This document shows, piece by piece, positions 44,040 to 56,539 of a stretch of DNA of 60,000 bases. This DNA comes from Polytrichum commune. Taxonomy: Eukaryota > Streptophyta > Polytrichopsida > Polytrichales > Polytrichaceae. Every line of letters starts with the position of its first letter. Within the stretch, counting starts at the first letter, position 1. Below the pieces are notes generated by a model. It was not told the DNA's origin, did no database searches, and saw only the letters and a program-made list of their open reading frames with translations. A program made the position numbers and the translations under genes. The stretch spans positions 64,140,533 to 64,200,532 of the forward strand of contig OX485804.1 in NCBI GenBank assembly GCA_950295325.1, written 5' to 3'.

Positions 44040-45720
44040 ATTTGGAGTGGCCCACCCCCCTATGATTCATAAAGAACTTAAGATTACACTTAAGATTGCA
44101 TGTGGGTACAATTCTCTACAAATTCCGGGGTCCATGGAGCTTGGTGATAGGGTTGGACTAATGTTGTGTTGGGAATAGTGTATTTGAGCCTTGGTTGGTC
44201 ATTGTTGTAGACTAGACATTTATATATGAGTGTTACATGTTCTTATGTAGCCTTAAAGAACAAACATTAACAATACGCGTGTTATGATATGAATCCACGA
44301 CGTGCTAAAAAGTAAAGATGCCATTCTAGGTTCCAAGTTAACATAATTTGGAGGTTCTATGCGATAGTTGAAAGAGACAAGCATTTGCTTACTTTGACAT
44401 TGCATAGGTTTGGCATCATCTCACCTTTTATTTCGAAACTTGAAATGATGTTAGTTTGTGATTTGCAATCAATAACCGAATGAGTCAATTCTCAATAACT
44501 TAAGATTGCAACTTAATTGTACCCTCATGCAAGTTTTTTCCTTCTATGTTAGCGGGCCGGTTATGCATGGAATTAGACATACCTAATTTGGTTAGTTCTC
44601 TTGATTATGCACCAATATTTGAGTGGTATGTGATTAGGTGTGGCTCCAAGAACGTTAATAAAAAACAAATTTTAAAGAGTTTGGACTCCATGCTCAAAAT
44701 ATAATTCTCATTCAAAACTCAATAATCAACTTAATTGGGGGGGGGGGCGTACATGATCATTTATAAGCACGAGAATCTCCACTTTGATAACGAATGAGAT
44801 ATTCATATGAGTTCCAAAAATCACATGAAAAGTGATTGTGACCTTGCTTTGGATTCGCTAACCATCTCATACTCATCGCGTGTTTCATATCCCTACGAGA
44901 AGTGGGCTAGTTGGAACAAAGTGATCATGTAAGATTGTCTACCTTATAAGTTAACCAAGCATAAAAATGACACTTCCAAAAATGTGTGCACTTTCATGCA
45001 AGTTTAAATAGCTCATGAAATTCTCAAAAAAATTGTATAGATCTTTAAAATTATGGGGAGTCTAGGTTTTTTTAAAAAAAATCAAGAAAAGATTATATGC
45101 AACCAATAGAATTACGCAAAGTTGTTTCAAGAAATGAGCCCTTTACTATCCACTAGGTGGGTTCATTGATGTTGGACCATTAAGTGAGAATCATCACAAA
45201 ATCAACTTTATTGCATGTTATGGATAAGAGTCTTCTATCAAATGAAGGTATAGTTCTTCTTTTGTGGAACACTCACGACACCGACTTGTTGAGTGCATAG
45301 ATCCTAGATTAGCCATTGTCATTGGCCAAAGTTGTTGCTCACCTTAAAGGGTTCTTACATCCTTTTTAGAATGCCACTATGATCAGTCAAAGGGTTATTA
45401 TCCTATACTCAAACGTTGCACATGACTAATGGCTTTTAACAATGGATTACTTAATGATATTGTTACACTCACTTGTGGAAAGTAAGTGTTTTCTTCTATG
45501 GTCGGTTGGTTCGAGCTTGTAGGAAATCACAATATTGTGTTTAGGTTGTAAAAACTTTCGTAAGGTACAAAAGTTTGAGAATTAACAAACCTATTGCCTC
45601 ATGGGCATTCATGATTATATTATTAGTGTGTAAAAGATGAACGTGACATTGCACCCTTTCCTAAATTAGCCACTCGTATTTATTAATCAACAGAGGATCG
45701 GTAGGGTTCATGTGGTGTTG
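44040..45720. other. No gene seen; contains repeat B copy 3
   Basis: AT-rich. Family B copy at 44610-44765 (TTTGGACTCCATGCTCAAAA and a G-run at 44736-44746). Otherwise nothing recognised. Confidence 0.35.
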
Positions 45721-45724
45721 CAAA

Positions 45725-45990
45725 AATGATGCCACGTGGCTATAATTCTTGGAATTTGTGTTAAGAGTCGGGTCTAGCATCATGCTCGACCAACAAAAGT
45801 TTTGAGCCTTACCTCCAATTTTTTTGTTGTCATGTAGCCATCCATGTCATACTTGGGACCTAGGAATTGGGACCCCATGCGAAGCGGTAAGTCCCAACTT
45901 CCATGCTTTCAATGTTGGGGATTGCACGAAGTTGGCCTCAATCAAACTAGGACTTGTGACTTGGGCCCTCGTGTGAAGTGGCTTAAAAAA
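45725..45990 (-). repeat. Diverged inverted fragment of the 1.3-2.6 kb tandem unit
   Basis: GTCATACTTGGGACCTAGG is the reverse complement of the array's unit boundary, and GTTAAGAGTCGGGTC and AAGTCCCAAC fit the unit. A single copy 43 kb from the array shows that the unit derives from a dispersed repeat. Confidence 0.55.
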
Positions 45991-48900
45991 TCAAACTCCC
46001 CAAAATTGCAAACTCGAGCTCCTCTACGTGTAAACTTTATAACACTATTCATTTGTTACTAACCGTTCTATTCTAATAATATTCATTGACAATGCTTCAC
46101 CCACATTTAACATGCTGAATATGCTTAGACAAGCATTCATAAGGTATAATTCTAACACCTTACATGACATATTCTTGGTCCCACCCAACCTGGTACTCAA
46201 GCTGATCACACCGGCCAGTTCAGACACCATCCGTCAGCATCTCCGACTATAATAATGTGGACAGTGGTGGACCAACATCTATTTCTAAACATAATCCCCA
46301 ACAATTTCACGACTGGAACTAGACGGAAAGTTTGGTGTGATCGTGCCTTATAGGTACGTGAGCAGGCATCCGACACTTATATAGTTTAAGTTATAACTTA
46401 AGCTTGTATAAAGAATAACAGCATCATCATGAATGCTGAAGTTATATATAACCTCATATAACATAAGCCCAAAGGCCAGTCATGGCTGAATGAGTGACTT
46501 CCTTCCGCGGGTTCTTATGTGGGCCCCACCCGAATCTAAATTAGGGTTTTGCAACGTTGAACGGACAGGAACGCCAGTGGGCAACCCCCCAATAAGTTAG
46601 CCCAGCTTCACCCTCAAGCTTCAGATCGGACCCCCTACAGGAGGATCCTCAATGTCAACCCCTCCCATCTGACGAAAAGACAGGCGGATGGATGGACGGA
46701 CGGATGGGTGGATGGATGAGGACGTCGACAACGTTCGTTAGTCACGGACTTGAGGGCGCCATTCACACCTGTCATCTAACCCCTACTAATTGACCAGGAG
46801 GACTTCTTTGGCCAAGGCCTAACAAGTATGCCTCGATCCTTGCTTCAGAAACATAAGAATGGTTTGGTCGTTTTTATTTATTTATTTATAAATTTTGTTT
46901 TGAACATAGCTATTGGTAATCGTCATGACCTCCAACAGCTTGATCTTGATCTTCAAATTGGACGCGTGGTTATATATGTTTTTATACCACATGGAGTGCT
47001 CATATCTCAAGAGACGTATTGACACCTAAAAAACTTGTCATCCAAACAACTCTATTGACTTTCCTCATACTCATCCAAAATAAAACCTACACATCATTCA
47101 CCTTCAGAACACATTGTTTTAAGATTGTAATCACATTGTTTCATAACATTACTAAGCAACTCCATGATGGTCTTTCTCCGAAGAAAGAGGTTGCAATATT
47201 CTTATTATTCTTATTATAAACTTTTATCATTTACAACTGCTTGTCAAATGTTCACATTGCACATCATGGGTGATCCCCATAAATGAAGAATCCCGTGATT
47301 AAAGGAGAATTATGCTCATGTGATACATGGTCCCACAAAATGCAACCAAGGAGTTGTGCAATGTCGTCCCAAGCCAACCACCCCAACAAACTCCCCATTG
47401 TGGACTCGTCGAACACCTTCTCCAACAAAAGGCCCACAACACCCCACAAACTCACAATCCATAAATTTGTCATATGCGGATCAAACATGCTTACTAACTA
47501 GCCAAATCGTGAGTAAACTATAAACACACATCAACACATGCCTAACCCACACGATCCTTTCTAATCCAACACCCCACCAACAAACCAATATGCTAGCTCA
47601 AAGTTTATATTCAAACATAACACATTGAGCAAATCATAACACAAATCATCCCATGATACCCATATGTGGCCAAATGAAATGACAACCCAAAATCAACCAA
47701 GTTGTATTCAACCAAATGTGGACCAGATCCAAGTGTATACTCAAATCATACAAACTCTAGAACCCAAGTTTTCCCAACGCATGGGCAGTCTACAAAAGCA
47801 ATCAACCTTCATACATGACAAACACCCACTATTTGCCATCTATGTCATCTTAACTAAACTGACGCATGAGTCCACTTGTTGAGTTAGTGTAACAACCCAA
47901 TCATAAAAACATAAACAACTTGACACAATCAAGCAATATGGCTAAGACCACAAGCCACTGCTAGCTTGCTACAACACACGAGGCCTTACACCCGTGAGTG
48001 AATGTACTCACTTAGGCAAACCTCTATACAACACCATCCTCACTTTGCATTAAATTGTGCATCTACACCATCCAATGCACGACTTGAACCAATCATCCTC
48101 CTTGCAAGACCTCACCTCCCAACATAACGTTGAACACCAATGTCACATAATGAATTGAACATACATTTGGCATGACATACAACTGGGACAATGTGAGAGG
48201 ATAATACACATCTACCATAGAGCTAATGCATCTTCCTTTATACATTGCAATTCGCTACAACAACATTCTTTAAACAAATAAATGCACAATTAAATATTAC
48301 ACTATTCCATGTAAACACAATAGACTCGTTAAGAAAGAAAAGCCACAACTTAACTTATATAGAACTAGAATAGATTGCCTCATATACAAACATATGCTTG
48401 ACCAATTCCCTACCTCATATGCGAACAAATCCTCATCTTGCCCCAAACTCAAGGCCTTGTGAACTCACTAAATCCGGACCTCGTATATCTTACATGTCTT
48501 CATTTGCCATTATACTCCATCCTCTGTGTCACACAACATAATGAAGCACCTTGCATACCACTCACCTTCCAAGACGCATCTTCTGATTTGTTACCTAACA
48601 ACAAATGGTTGCGTTATGGATAACCACTTGAAGAGTTCTATTGTGGAGGAAATCTTCAATTCCTATGATGTAAACACAATGGTTGAACTTTTTTTGGATT
48701 TTGAAAGGCTTCTATTTTATTCGTTGCACATAACCATCCATTGTGAAGGCACATGGTTATCTTATCTTAACATATGAGTTCTAGCTTAGTTAACTATAAA
48801 TCTTAGTCTAATCTCCTTTACATAGAAATTACAATCTAATATAAAGTCAATATCACAATCCATAATGTCATGTTTTTAATGTATACTTATGATATTGATT

Positions 48901-49320
48901 GATATGTAAAATCTCAAAATATAAGGACCTTGTAACAAAGGAAAGTAACCTTCCAATACATAGTAGTGTGACAAATGGATAGCTTATATACTCCTAGTAT
49001 GTCTTTTGGCAAATTTGCACCACTTATGAGCTTCCACCTCCACAACAACAACCGGTCCAAACCGGAATAGGATTGGTACTCACTTGGTCATCAATTCTAT
49101 TTACTTATCCCAAGTTTCCTCAATTTTAAGGCATAACATGCCTAAGTGATCGTTTTATGGCTGTGAGACTTTTGATTGCCAAAAATCATAACAAAATGAT
49201 GAAAGCATTTTATAGGTTTCTGCTAAAATCTCATACCACATTCTTGGATCCAAGTTGAGAATTAATTAGCCATTTAAGACAGTCATGTACTGTATAACGT
49301 TCCCCATTTACCTATCCTTC
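45991..49320. other. No gene seen
   Basis: The section 47240-48460 is CAA/ACC-rich like the LINE fragments but I could not align it with them. Open frames such as 47664-47882 and 48526-48777 lack recognisable domains. Confidence 0.35.
46685..46720 (+). repeat. GGAT/GGAC tetranucleotide microsatellite
   Basis: About nine imperfect GGAY units. Confidence 0.85.
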
Positions 49321-50030
49321 TATCCAATAGTGAGGCCGCAAAGCGGCTTGACCAATGGATGGCATGAATTTGTACACGTGGCTTGCCACTTGTTCCAAAT
49401 GCAGCCACACGCACCGGCCACGTAGGCTTGAATGTCTCTTCTCGCTACGAAGGCGGAAACGCAGAACAAGGAGAAGAAACGACAGATTCCTTGCTCCGCC
49501 CTACCTCGTAATCTCCTCCCTAAGTCTACGAGCGCATTAACACATCAGTGAAGGTGTTCTATTCTGTTCATCAGAAGCAGGGGCGACAGTGCTAAATCTG
49601 GTGCAATTCGGTGGAGATTTGCAGCCAATTTGGAGCTGGGAGGGGGGCAATTGCCGGTGGTTTTAGAGTCCTGGAGAATCCACACGCAAAATTTGAGAGA
49701 GCAAGCGTCGTGGAGTCAGTTTTTTTTTCTCTTGGCCAGGAATCGAAGGAACTTTAAGAAATGCTGGTTCGTCATCTCTCTTTTGAAATTTTTCCTTTTG
49801 GCCTGTTTATGTGCATTGTGTTTCCTGCGGGGACTATGCTTTCTCTTCGCTCGCTGGACCTGGAGTTAGGGTTCTTATGGTGGTGCGAAGTGTAAATAAC
49901 ATGATTCAGGATGCTTGTTGATTATCACAGGGGGAGATTTATTTTTCCGACCAATTCTCATAGTTGTGATTTCTCAGAATAGCTGCACCTTATAATTCTC
50001 GTTGCGGCGACGTCGTCCGGACCTGTTATG
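49321..50030 (+). promoter_or_regulatory. Possible promoter and 5' leader of the SDR gene
   Basis: Contains CCAAT at 49324 and 49352, a G-box CACGTGGC at 49375-49382, then a GC-richer leader-like stretch (49430-49870) unlike the AT-rich surroundings. If this is the SDR promoter, the tandem array at 50040-51165 would lie in a 5' UTR intron. The small frame 49630-49869 has no domain. Inference only. Confidence 0.3.
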
Positions 50031-50039
50031 CATAGGATT

Positions 50040-51165
50040 AGGGTACACTAAGCCGGATGTTTAGTGTGGCATTAAACTGGTGTGCAGGTTAATTAGAGTA
50101 GTCTTTGTGACTTGTCATGTAGCACCAAATGTCATGTGGCGCGCCTCTCTAGTTGTCACCCAGTGATTGCAAGACATGTGGGTCGATGATGAACACTAAA
50201 AATTAAATCAGATGTTTAGTGCAGTTGAAGAGGGTGTTCTGGATGAGAGGGTCTGGGAACTGGGGCAGGAGAGCCCGAGTTCCCGACCTGAGAATCCAAG
50301 GGTGCTCAGATAAATTAAATTTCTGAACATTTAATTCAGTGTGGCATCAAAATTGATGTGTCATGTTAATAAGAGGGGTCTTTGTGACTTGACATGTAGC
50401 ATAAGTGTCATGACATCTTTTCTAGTGCCATTTAGTGATTGCCAGACAAGTAGCGTTCGTCGATGATGAACGGTGTGGGCCACATTAAGTTAAATCAGAT
50501 GTTTAGTGCTGTGAAGAGGTCGTTGTGGATTAGAGGGTCGGGATATCGGGGTGGGAGAGTCCGAGTGGCCGATCTAAGAATTTAATGGTGCTCTAAACAT
50601 CTAATTTAGTATGGCATTAATATTGGTTCGCCATGTTAGTTAGAGTGGTCTTTGGGACTTGTTATGAAGCATCAAATGTCATGTGATACTCTCTCTAGTT
50701 GCTGGTAATTGCAAGAGAGAGAGGCGACGCCAACCTGTTGTGTTGGCTTGAATGAATGAGGGACACTTCATCTTATCATATCCACGAGCTTATATGTAAA
50801 CCTGAGACGGGTTTACCCAGCAGGGCTATGAGACAAGTGCACATAATGTGGCCGATGATGAATAGTATGGGCCACAGTAAATCAAATGTTTAGTGCAGTT
50901 GGAGAGGGTGTTATGGATTAGAGGGTTCGGGAATTGGGGAGGAGAGCCTGAGTTCCTGGCTCAAGAATCCAAGGTGCCTGAGGTAGCAATTTTAAACATC
51001 AATTTAGTGTGGCATATGAAATTGGTGTGTCATTTTATTTTGAGTGGTCTTGGTGACTTGTCATGTGCCACCCTCTCTAGTTGTTGCCACCCAATGATTG
51101 CATGGCAATCAAAGCGAGGTCGACTATGATTAGTATGGGCCACACTAAATGAAATTTTTATTCTC
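50040..51165 (+). repeat. Tandem array of about 270 bp, four diverged units
   Basis: TTTAGT(G/A)TGGCAT starts near 50060, 50334, 50606 and 51003. Each unit has GTCTTTG-GACTTG-CATGTAGCA, CTCTAGTTG, GATGATGAA-AGT-TGGGCCACA and GAGAGGGTGTT-TGGAT-AGAGGGT. The third unit is expanded by unrelated sequence, giving a longer spacing of about 398 bp. An inverted fragment is in the SDR intron (53275-53430). Confidence 0.8.
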
Positions 51166-51380
51166 GACCCGAACCCTTTAGTTTGTTCCCACCCTGGACA
51201 CTCCCCCAATGCCTACGGATATCTCATCCGCCCCAGAATGTTCCTCAAAAACCAAAGAGAAAATCCTGCTGCTTGGTTTAACGAGCCGAACATGTTCTGA
51301 AGTTTTGTTTTGGTGGACGGTGAATGATTATAGAATTGGGGTTTGGGTGTGTGGGGAAGCAGAGCAGGTGCTAAGTTAAA

Positions 51381-54300
51381 ATGAGTGTTCCGAGGCTCAA
51401 AGTGCTCGTGGTCGGCTGCAGCAGTGGAGTGGGGCTTCAGGTACTTCTGGTCTGCAATTTTGGGTCAAGGCGATTTAATGATGTGGAATTTTTCTAGTGG
51501 CTACGAAGAGGATGGTAATTATTAATTCATAACCATAGGCCCTCGCAATCAGTACTCTAAAAACCAAAAAAAAAAAATGAAATCTTGATTCCTCTCTTAG
51601 ATCGATTCCTACTCACACCGGTCATGCATGATATACGTTGCCCAACTATGGGTTATAGCCTTGCCCAATCAACGGTCCCGTGGCTCGAGTGAATTTCATG
51701 TAATTTTTTTTCTGATGTTTTCTGAGGACTTTGGCAGGTTACAAAGACATTGTTGACAGAGGGAGATAGATTCCAAGTGTTTGCATGTGTGCGTAGTCAG
51801 GAGCGGGCTGCCAAAGCCCTCGGTAAGTTCTATTGGCCATGAATGATGGGATAAGTATCGTAAGGCTAACCTGAATAACCAATTTTTCTCAAGCAACATT
51901 TTCTCGTGTTTTGATAGGACTTGCCACGCTTGATTGTCTCAAATTCAACAATAATACTTACACTCTTAGCAACTATGCAAACATATTCCACTTGTTTATT
52001 ATCTAAAGACATAGTTCCTACATTAGACATTCTAGCATTACTATATATCACAGTTCAAAACTTTCATTACATTAGAGTTTTCCTCAAAATCTCTCAAAAA
52101 TTCTTGTTTTTTGGAAGGAGTTTCGCCCCACTTTTGACAATTTATACTGTTCGAGGAGCATTGAAGTGGTGTCACAACCCCCCAATTTTGATGAATTGAA
52201 GCGGAGCTGTTTGACTTTGGTCAAGAAATGGTTATATGAAGATGAACTTCATGACAAACTTTTGGAGGCACCTAAATTTGCATACAGTCGTCTCTTGGCT
52301 AAAGTCAATCACCTCCTCTTCATTTCATCAAAATCGGGGGTTCCGACAGCACTTGACGCTCCTTAAACAATACAAAATCTCAAAAGTGGAGCAAAATTCC
52401 CTACCAAAACAGAAGTTTTTGAGAGATTTTGAGGATAACTCTATTATTCAGAGGGTCTGAAGCATGATCTGAAGTCTGATCATGTCAATTGACTGGGAGG
52501 CTTTTGTTTTGGTTTTGAAGCAGCTTATGGTGCTTCGAGAGTGACCTTCATCCATGGAGATATTACACAACAAGACACCTTATTGCCAGCATGCCAGGGA
52601 ATGGATGCTGTGGTATGCGCAGTCGGGGCTCGGGCAGGTTGGCGTCTTCCATGTTGCAACACGGATACCCCGAAATGTGTTGATTATTTGGGAGTGAAAG
52701 CCTTGGCTGAAGCAGCTGCTCTTGCTGGGGTAAATTAAAGCCCTTCCATGCTTCACAATCACTTGATGCAAGGTTTTGTGGTGCACATCTCTGAGGGGAT
52801 GAAAAAATGCGTGGAATCCCATTGTTGAGCAATTTAATTGATCTCTTATGTTTCGTGTGCACGTTTTGCAGGTTCCAAAATTTGTTTATGTTTCATCTAT
52901 GGCGGTGACAAGGTCTTGTGATAAGATTTCCTGCCTTCTCAATACACTATTTGGAAGAGTGCTCCACTGGAAGTACTTGGTATGAAATCATTCTACACTC
53001 TAACCCACAGGTTTTAGTTTCCTGCTGTGGACGATTCAATCTGAAGCAATCCGTTGTGAAGTAGAATGCCTCTCATAAGCAAGGACATCAGTTTTTCTTG
53101 AAAGTTACGAGTCTTCAATTGGGCTTATTATGATAAATTTGCCACTAATTTTGCTCAATTTCACTGAGTCCATATGGGAGACAGGATTTATTTCCTTTCC
53201 TCTAGTGACACGCGCTTATCATCATTGACCTGCATTCTTTGTCTTGCAATCATTGGGTGGCAATTAGATTGGTGCTATATGACATAGATTGGTGCATGCA
53301 TTAGAATTTCCAATCATTGGGTGGCAATTAGATTAGTCATATACTTGGTGCTTTATGACAAGTCATGAACCTTACTCTAATTAACATGCCACACCAATTT
53401 TCATATCACATTAATTCAGATGTTTAGTGTGCTTAGTTGATCATCCTGTCCCTGAAGAAAATAGAGTGTTGGGCACATTGTTGATTATTTACTCCATCTA
53501 CAGTCTGGGATAGTTCAAGTCATAGAACCTGAATCTCTGAATGGACGTCCACCCTATGTTCGGGTTAGTTTTGAAAATAATCAAACAAAATCTGAAGTAT
53601 TTCCGAATTCTATTCTTACGCTACTAGCTCTGTGTAAAGTATGGATCTCCCAAACTGGTTATTTTTCCAAAAATTAAAACGACATTTGGTATTTCTTGAA
53701 TTCAAAAATTGATATATTTCAAAATACAGGGGGAACAAGCAGTGAGAAATGCCTACAGGCATGAGGGTTTGGCGTACTACATAGTGAGGCCTGGTGGTTT
53801 AAATGACAACCTTGGCGGGATTCTTGGACTCACTGTTGAGCAAGGTACAGTCTTATTTCTTTGGAAGTATGATCCATTGACCGCATGACATTGTGGGCTT
53901 CTATTTCACCTTGCATGGTTTAATTCAGGGCCCCATGATAATCCTGGACTTCTGTTGGTACGTTTGCGAGGTCTAGAAATCCATCATCTGATGCTTTTCC
54001 ATGCACAAAACGTGTAATTGAACTACATTACTTCCATTTTTTAGCAATTTTTGAAAAAAATCTATTTAAAATGAACTTATTCTTGAGTTACTTTTCAAAT
54101 CAGTCGAATGTCATAATGTTATTGACGATTTGGGTTCAAATTCACATTTTGGGCGCCTTGGATACAAATACATCCTCCTACTTTGATCATGAAAGTCACA
54201 TATGAGTATATGTGTATTTTCTCCTTGGACAGAAGATAGTGTAATAGTTAAAGTTTCAAACTCATGAATTCCAAAAAATGTGATTCCAAGACTTGGTCAG

Positions 54301-54585
54301 GTTTGAAGAGATTTTGCATATAGGCCATACATTGAGCTCCTTGTTCACTGATGGTTGGTAAAATGCACAGGTGATCAAGGGTCTGGGTCGATCACACGGA
54401 TTGATGTTGCTTCTGTTGTACTAGCATGTGTCGAGGGCCACTCTACGCCGAATGTCACATTTGAGGTCTTCAACAACAAGAATAAATATGATCCCGCAGA
54501 GGATCTAAATAAGCTATACTCTTTGGAATCAGATGAGCCAGTAGTAGTGGAAGGTTCTCAAGTTACAAGTCCGCTTATAGCTTAA
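51381..54585 (+). CDS. Atypical SDR / NAD(P)-binding Rossmann-fold protein
   Basis: Six exons: 51381-51440, 51738-51822, 52524-52729, 52872-52979, 53730-53844, 54371-54585; GT-AG, phases consistent; 262 residues. The nucleotide-binding turn is at the start (KVLVVGCSSGVG, G12-x3-G-x-G). It is followed by FACVRSQERAAKAL, FIHGDITQQDTL, MDAVVCAVGA, FVYVSSMAV and YYIVRPGGLNDN, as in the atypical SDR5/NmrA-like group that includes plant chloroplast-associated proteins. The classical catalytic YxxxK is not evident, so it may be a redox sensor, a binding protein or a reductase of unknown substrate. No transit peptide is visible before the fold, which suggests the cytosol unless an upstream exon is missed. 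Intron 2 contains a foldback element and intron 4 an inverted fragment of the upstream array. Confidence 0.85.
52074..52442. mobile_element. Foldback element, about 369 bp, in SDR intron 2
   Basis: Arms of about 150 bp are imperfect reverse complements: left AGAGTTTTCCTCAAAATCTC (52074), CCCCACTTTTGA and AATTTTGATGAATTGAAG; right arm mirrors these and ends at 52442. The flanks share ATT, a possible 3-bp duplication. No coding capacity; the frames 52166-52366 and 52236-52460 are by-products. Confidence 0.7.
53275..53430 (-). repeat. Inverted fragment of the 50.0-51.2 kb array unit, in SDR intron 4
   Basis: On the minus strand it reads AACTAATGTGATATGAAA-TTGGTGTGGCATG, AGTAAGGTTCATGACTTGTCA and CACCAAGT, matching the array unit's TTGGTGTG-CATGTTAATTAGAGT-GTC order. 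Confidence 0.6.
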
Positions 54586-55129
54586 AACAGGGTAGGTTCA
54601 TGATTTGGTTGTCTTTCTTAGTTACTAAAAATTTGACAAATTATTGGGCATGTCCTCACGAGGCTAGAGATTTAGTCTAAAGTGCACTCAGTTCTGTAAC
54701 CTAATGAATATCCAAGAGGGCACAATAAATTCTTAGGAAAGGCGATTTTTCAATTTGGCTTGTGGAAGTATCAGTCCCACAAAATTCTTAGCAAATGCTC
54801 TCATGGGAGAACTGAAATTGTGGTTGGTTATAGTGATGAATCTGTGATGTTGTAGAGCTTGTTAGTGTACAGCCGCTGTGCTTTTAGTTCTGAATACATG
54901 GAAATAGTTCAACTTGCATGACCACCTACTGTAAGAGATGTTTTTTCTACTTTGTACATTGTCAGGCCTAGGTGTTGGAATGACACACTGCCCTTGACAT
55001 TGGTTTGAATATCCACTTTTTTCTCCTTCAGATTTTCCAGGTTCTTTTCTAGGACCACTATAACAAGCATATAGCAATAAGAACAACTCTCAAACACGTG
55101 AAGATTTTGGATATTTTCATGCAGCCTTT

Positions 55130-55310
55130 TGTTGATAAATTGAAGATGTTCACAGATTGGTCCAAGATGACCCTAAACTACCAGAGGATGGTGGAGAGGT
55201 ATCCAAAACTGAATGGAGTGCTTGATGGTTCTATTCCTAGTCATGAAATCTTCTCTCTACCATGGAAAAACTGCCCTTGTGGCCAAGCGCCACCTGTGTT
55301 CCAAATAAAA
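55130..55310 (+). repeat. Short repeat, family D copy 1
   Basis: The segment around GATGGTTCTATTCCTAGTCA and GAAATCTTCTCTCTACCATGG parallels 55990-56030 plus 56436-56530 (CCCAACTGTGAAATCTCCTC, CTACTTGAC, AAAACTTGCCAAGTGG). The frame at 55098-55358 is therefore probably repeat-derived. Confidence 0.4.
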
Positions 55311-55359
55311 AGAAGACAGTGTTTATTGATGGGGTGTAAAATAAATATGATGCTATGAA

Positions 55360-56020
55360 TATTCTCACTATGAAAGGAATTTAGTAATGCTACATGACTG
55401 ATTTTCCTAGGTAAGTCATGCACTATGACGACTTGCACAGGTACATTATGTGACATTATGATATGTGTTATTAAGCATTTTATAGATGTACTTATTACTT
55501 TAAAATTAAGGCAACCTCTATTTGAGCGACTAGAGATATGTAAAATGTTATAGGTAGAGTTGTATCACTAAATTAGTTACAATTGAGCTTTTTCATAAGT
55601 ATAAACGTGCTACATACATATAAGTGACTTATGAGCTATGCACATACAACTTCTATGTGAGATAAAGTTAGAGATTTGTATCGTTTTACAAGGAGAACGT
55701 TGCAATAATCTAATTTTAATTGAGCATTTTCATAAATGTAAATGCGATTCATGAACTTAGATAGCTTTTGTTTGATATACCATAAATATGTCTCACTTAC
55801 GAAGTTTAGAATCTAAATTTTGAACTCGGGTCTTGAAGTACGTTCCAAGTTGGTTGGTAGAGGAAATTAAGCACATGTCACATCTATGATTACAAGCTTC
55901 TTTCTATTGCAAGTTCATTGGTCACCAGTGACCTATCTGATCCCATTTTAGTTTATTTTATTTTATTAACGATGGTTGTATCCAGAAGTCAATTCCTTTT
56001 CCCAACTGTGAAATCTCCTC
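55360..56020. other. No gene seen; weak internal duplication
   Basis: AATTGAGC(T/A)TTTTCATAA occurs twice about 160 bp apart (near 55584 and 55718) with diverged surroundings. Confidence 0.4.
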
Positions 56021-56031
56021 TCTACTTGACG

Positions 56032-56433
56032 CACGGGGAGGTTACTTCATTGTCAAGTTGACACCACGTGCGGACAAAGTTTGCTACCCCTATATTACAT
56101 GCCATATATAATTTTAAAATTTATGATATTTTTTCTACATATACATAACCATTGATAGTATCTTTTGTATACTTTTTTGAAATTTTTAGTCATATATCTT
56201 TTTTAGTAATTGTTTTAGTTCAATTCTGTGTCATTCTAGTTAGAAATGGTATGTTTTATAACAAATCATCAAATTTAGTTACCACTTTTGACTATGTCAT
56301 AGGTACTGTGTATATCTACTCATGAAAAAAATTTGATAAAATTTTGACCCATTTTGGTGGTGCAACTTACCAAAAGAAGATTTTTTTTGGTCGCACGTGG
56401 TGTTCAACTTGACAATGGAGTGATCTACCCGTG
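56032..56433. mobile_element. TIR element of about 402 bp inserted in repeat D
   Basis: Left end CACGGGGAGGTTACTTCATT and right end, on the other strand, CACGGGTAGATCACTCCATT. Both continue TGTCAAGTTGA(A)CACCACGTGCG, giving TIRs of about 41 bp. The direct repeat ACTTGAC flanks it (56024-56030 and 56434-56440). Excision rejoins family D. Long TIRs with a 7-9-bp duplication suggest a Mutator-like MITE. Confidence 0.75.
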
Positions 56434-56539
56434 ACTTGACAGAAAACTTGCCAAGTGGTCAACTACCTCTTGTGCTTTGGCATTGGCCTGTTGGCATTCT
56501 GTCTCAAAAGAAGAAGAAGAAGTCAATTCCTTTCCGGGG

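Noticed and set aside
47240-48460. CAA-rich stretch as another LINE copy
   Set aside because: Composition is similar but I could not align it to the RT or C-terminal blocks of the other LINE fragments.
55098-55358. 86-codon frame starting MKILDIF
   Set aside because: Its best part matches a short repeat with a second, interrupted copy 800 bp away; repeat-derived.
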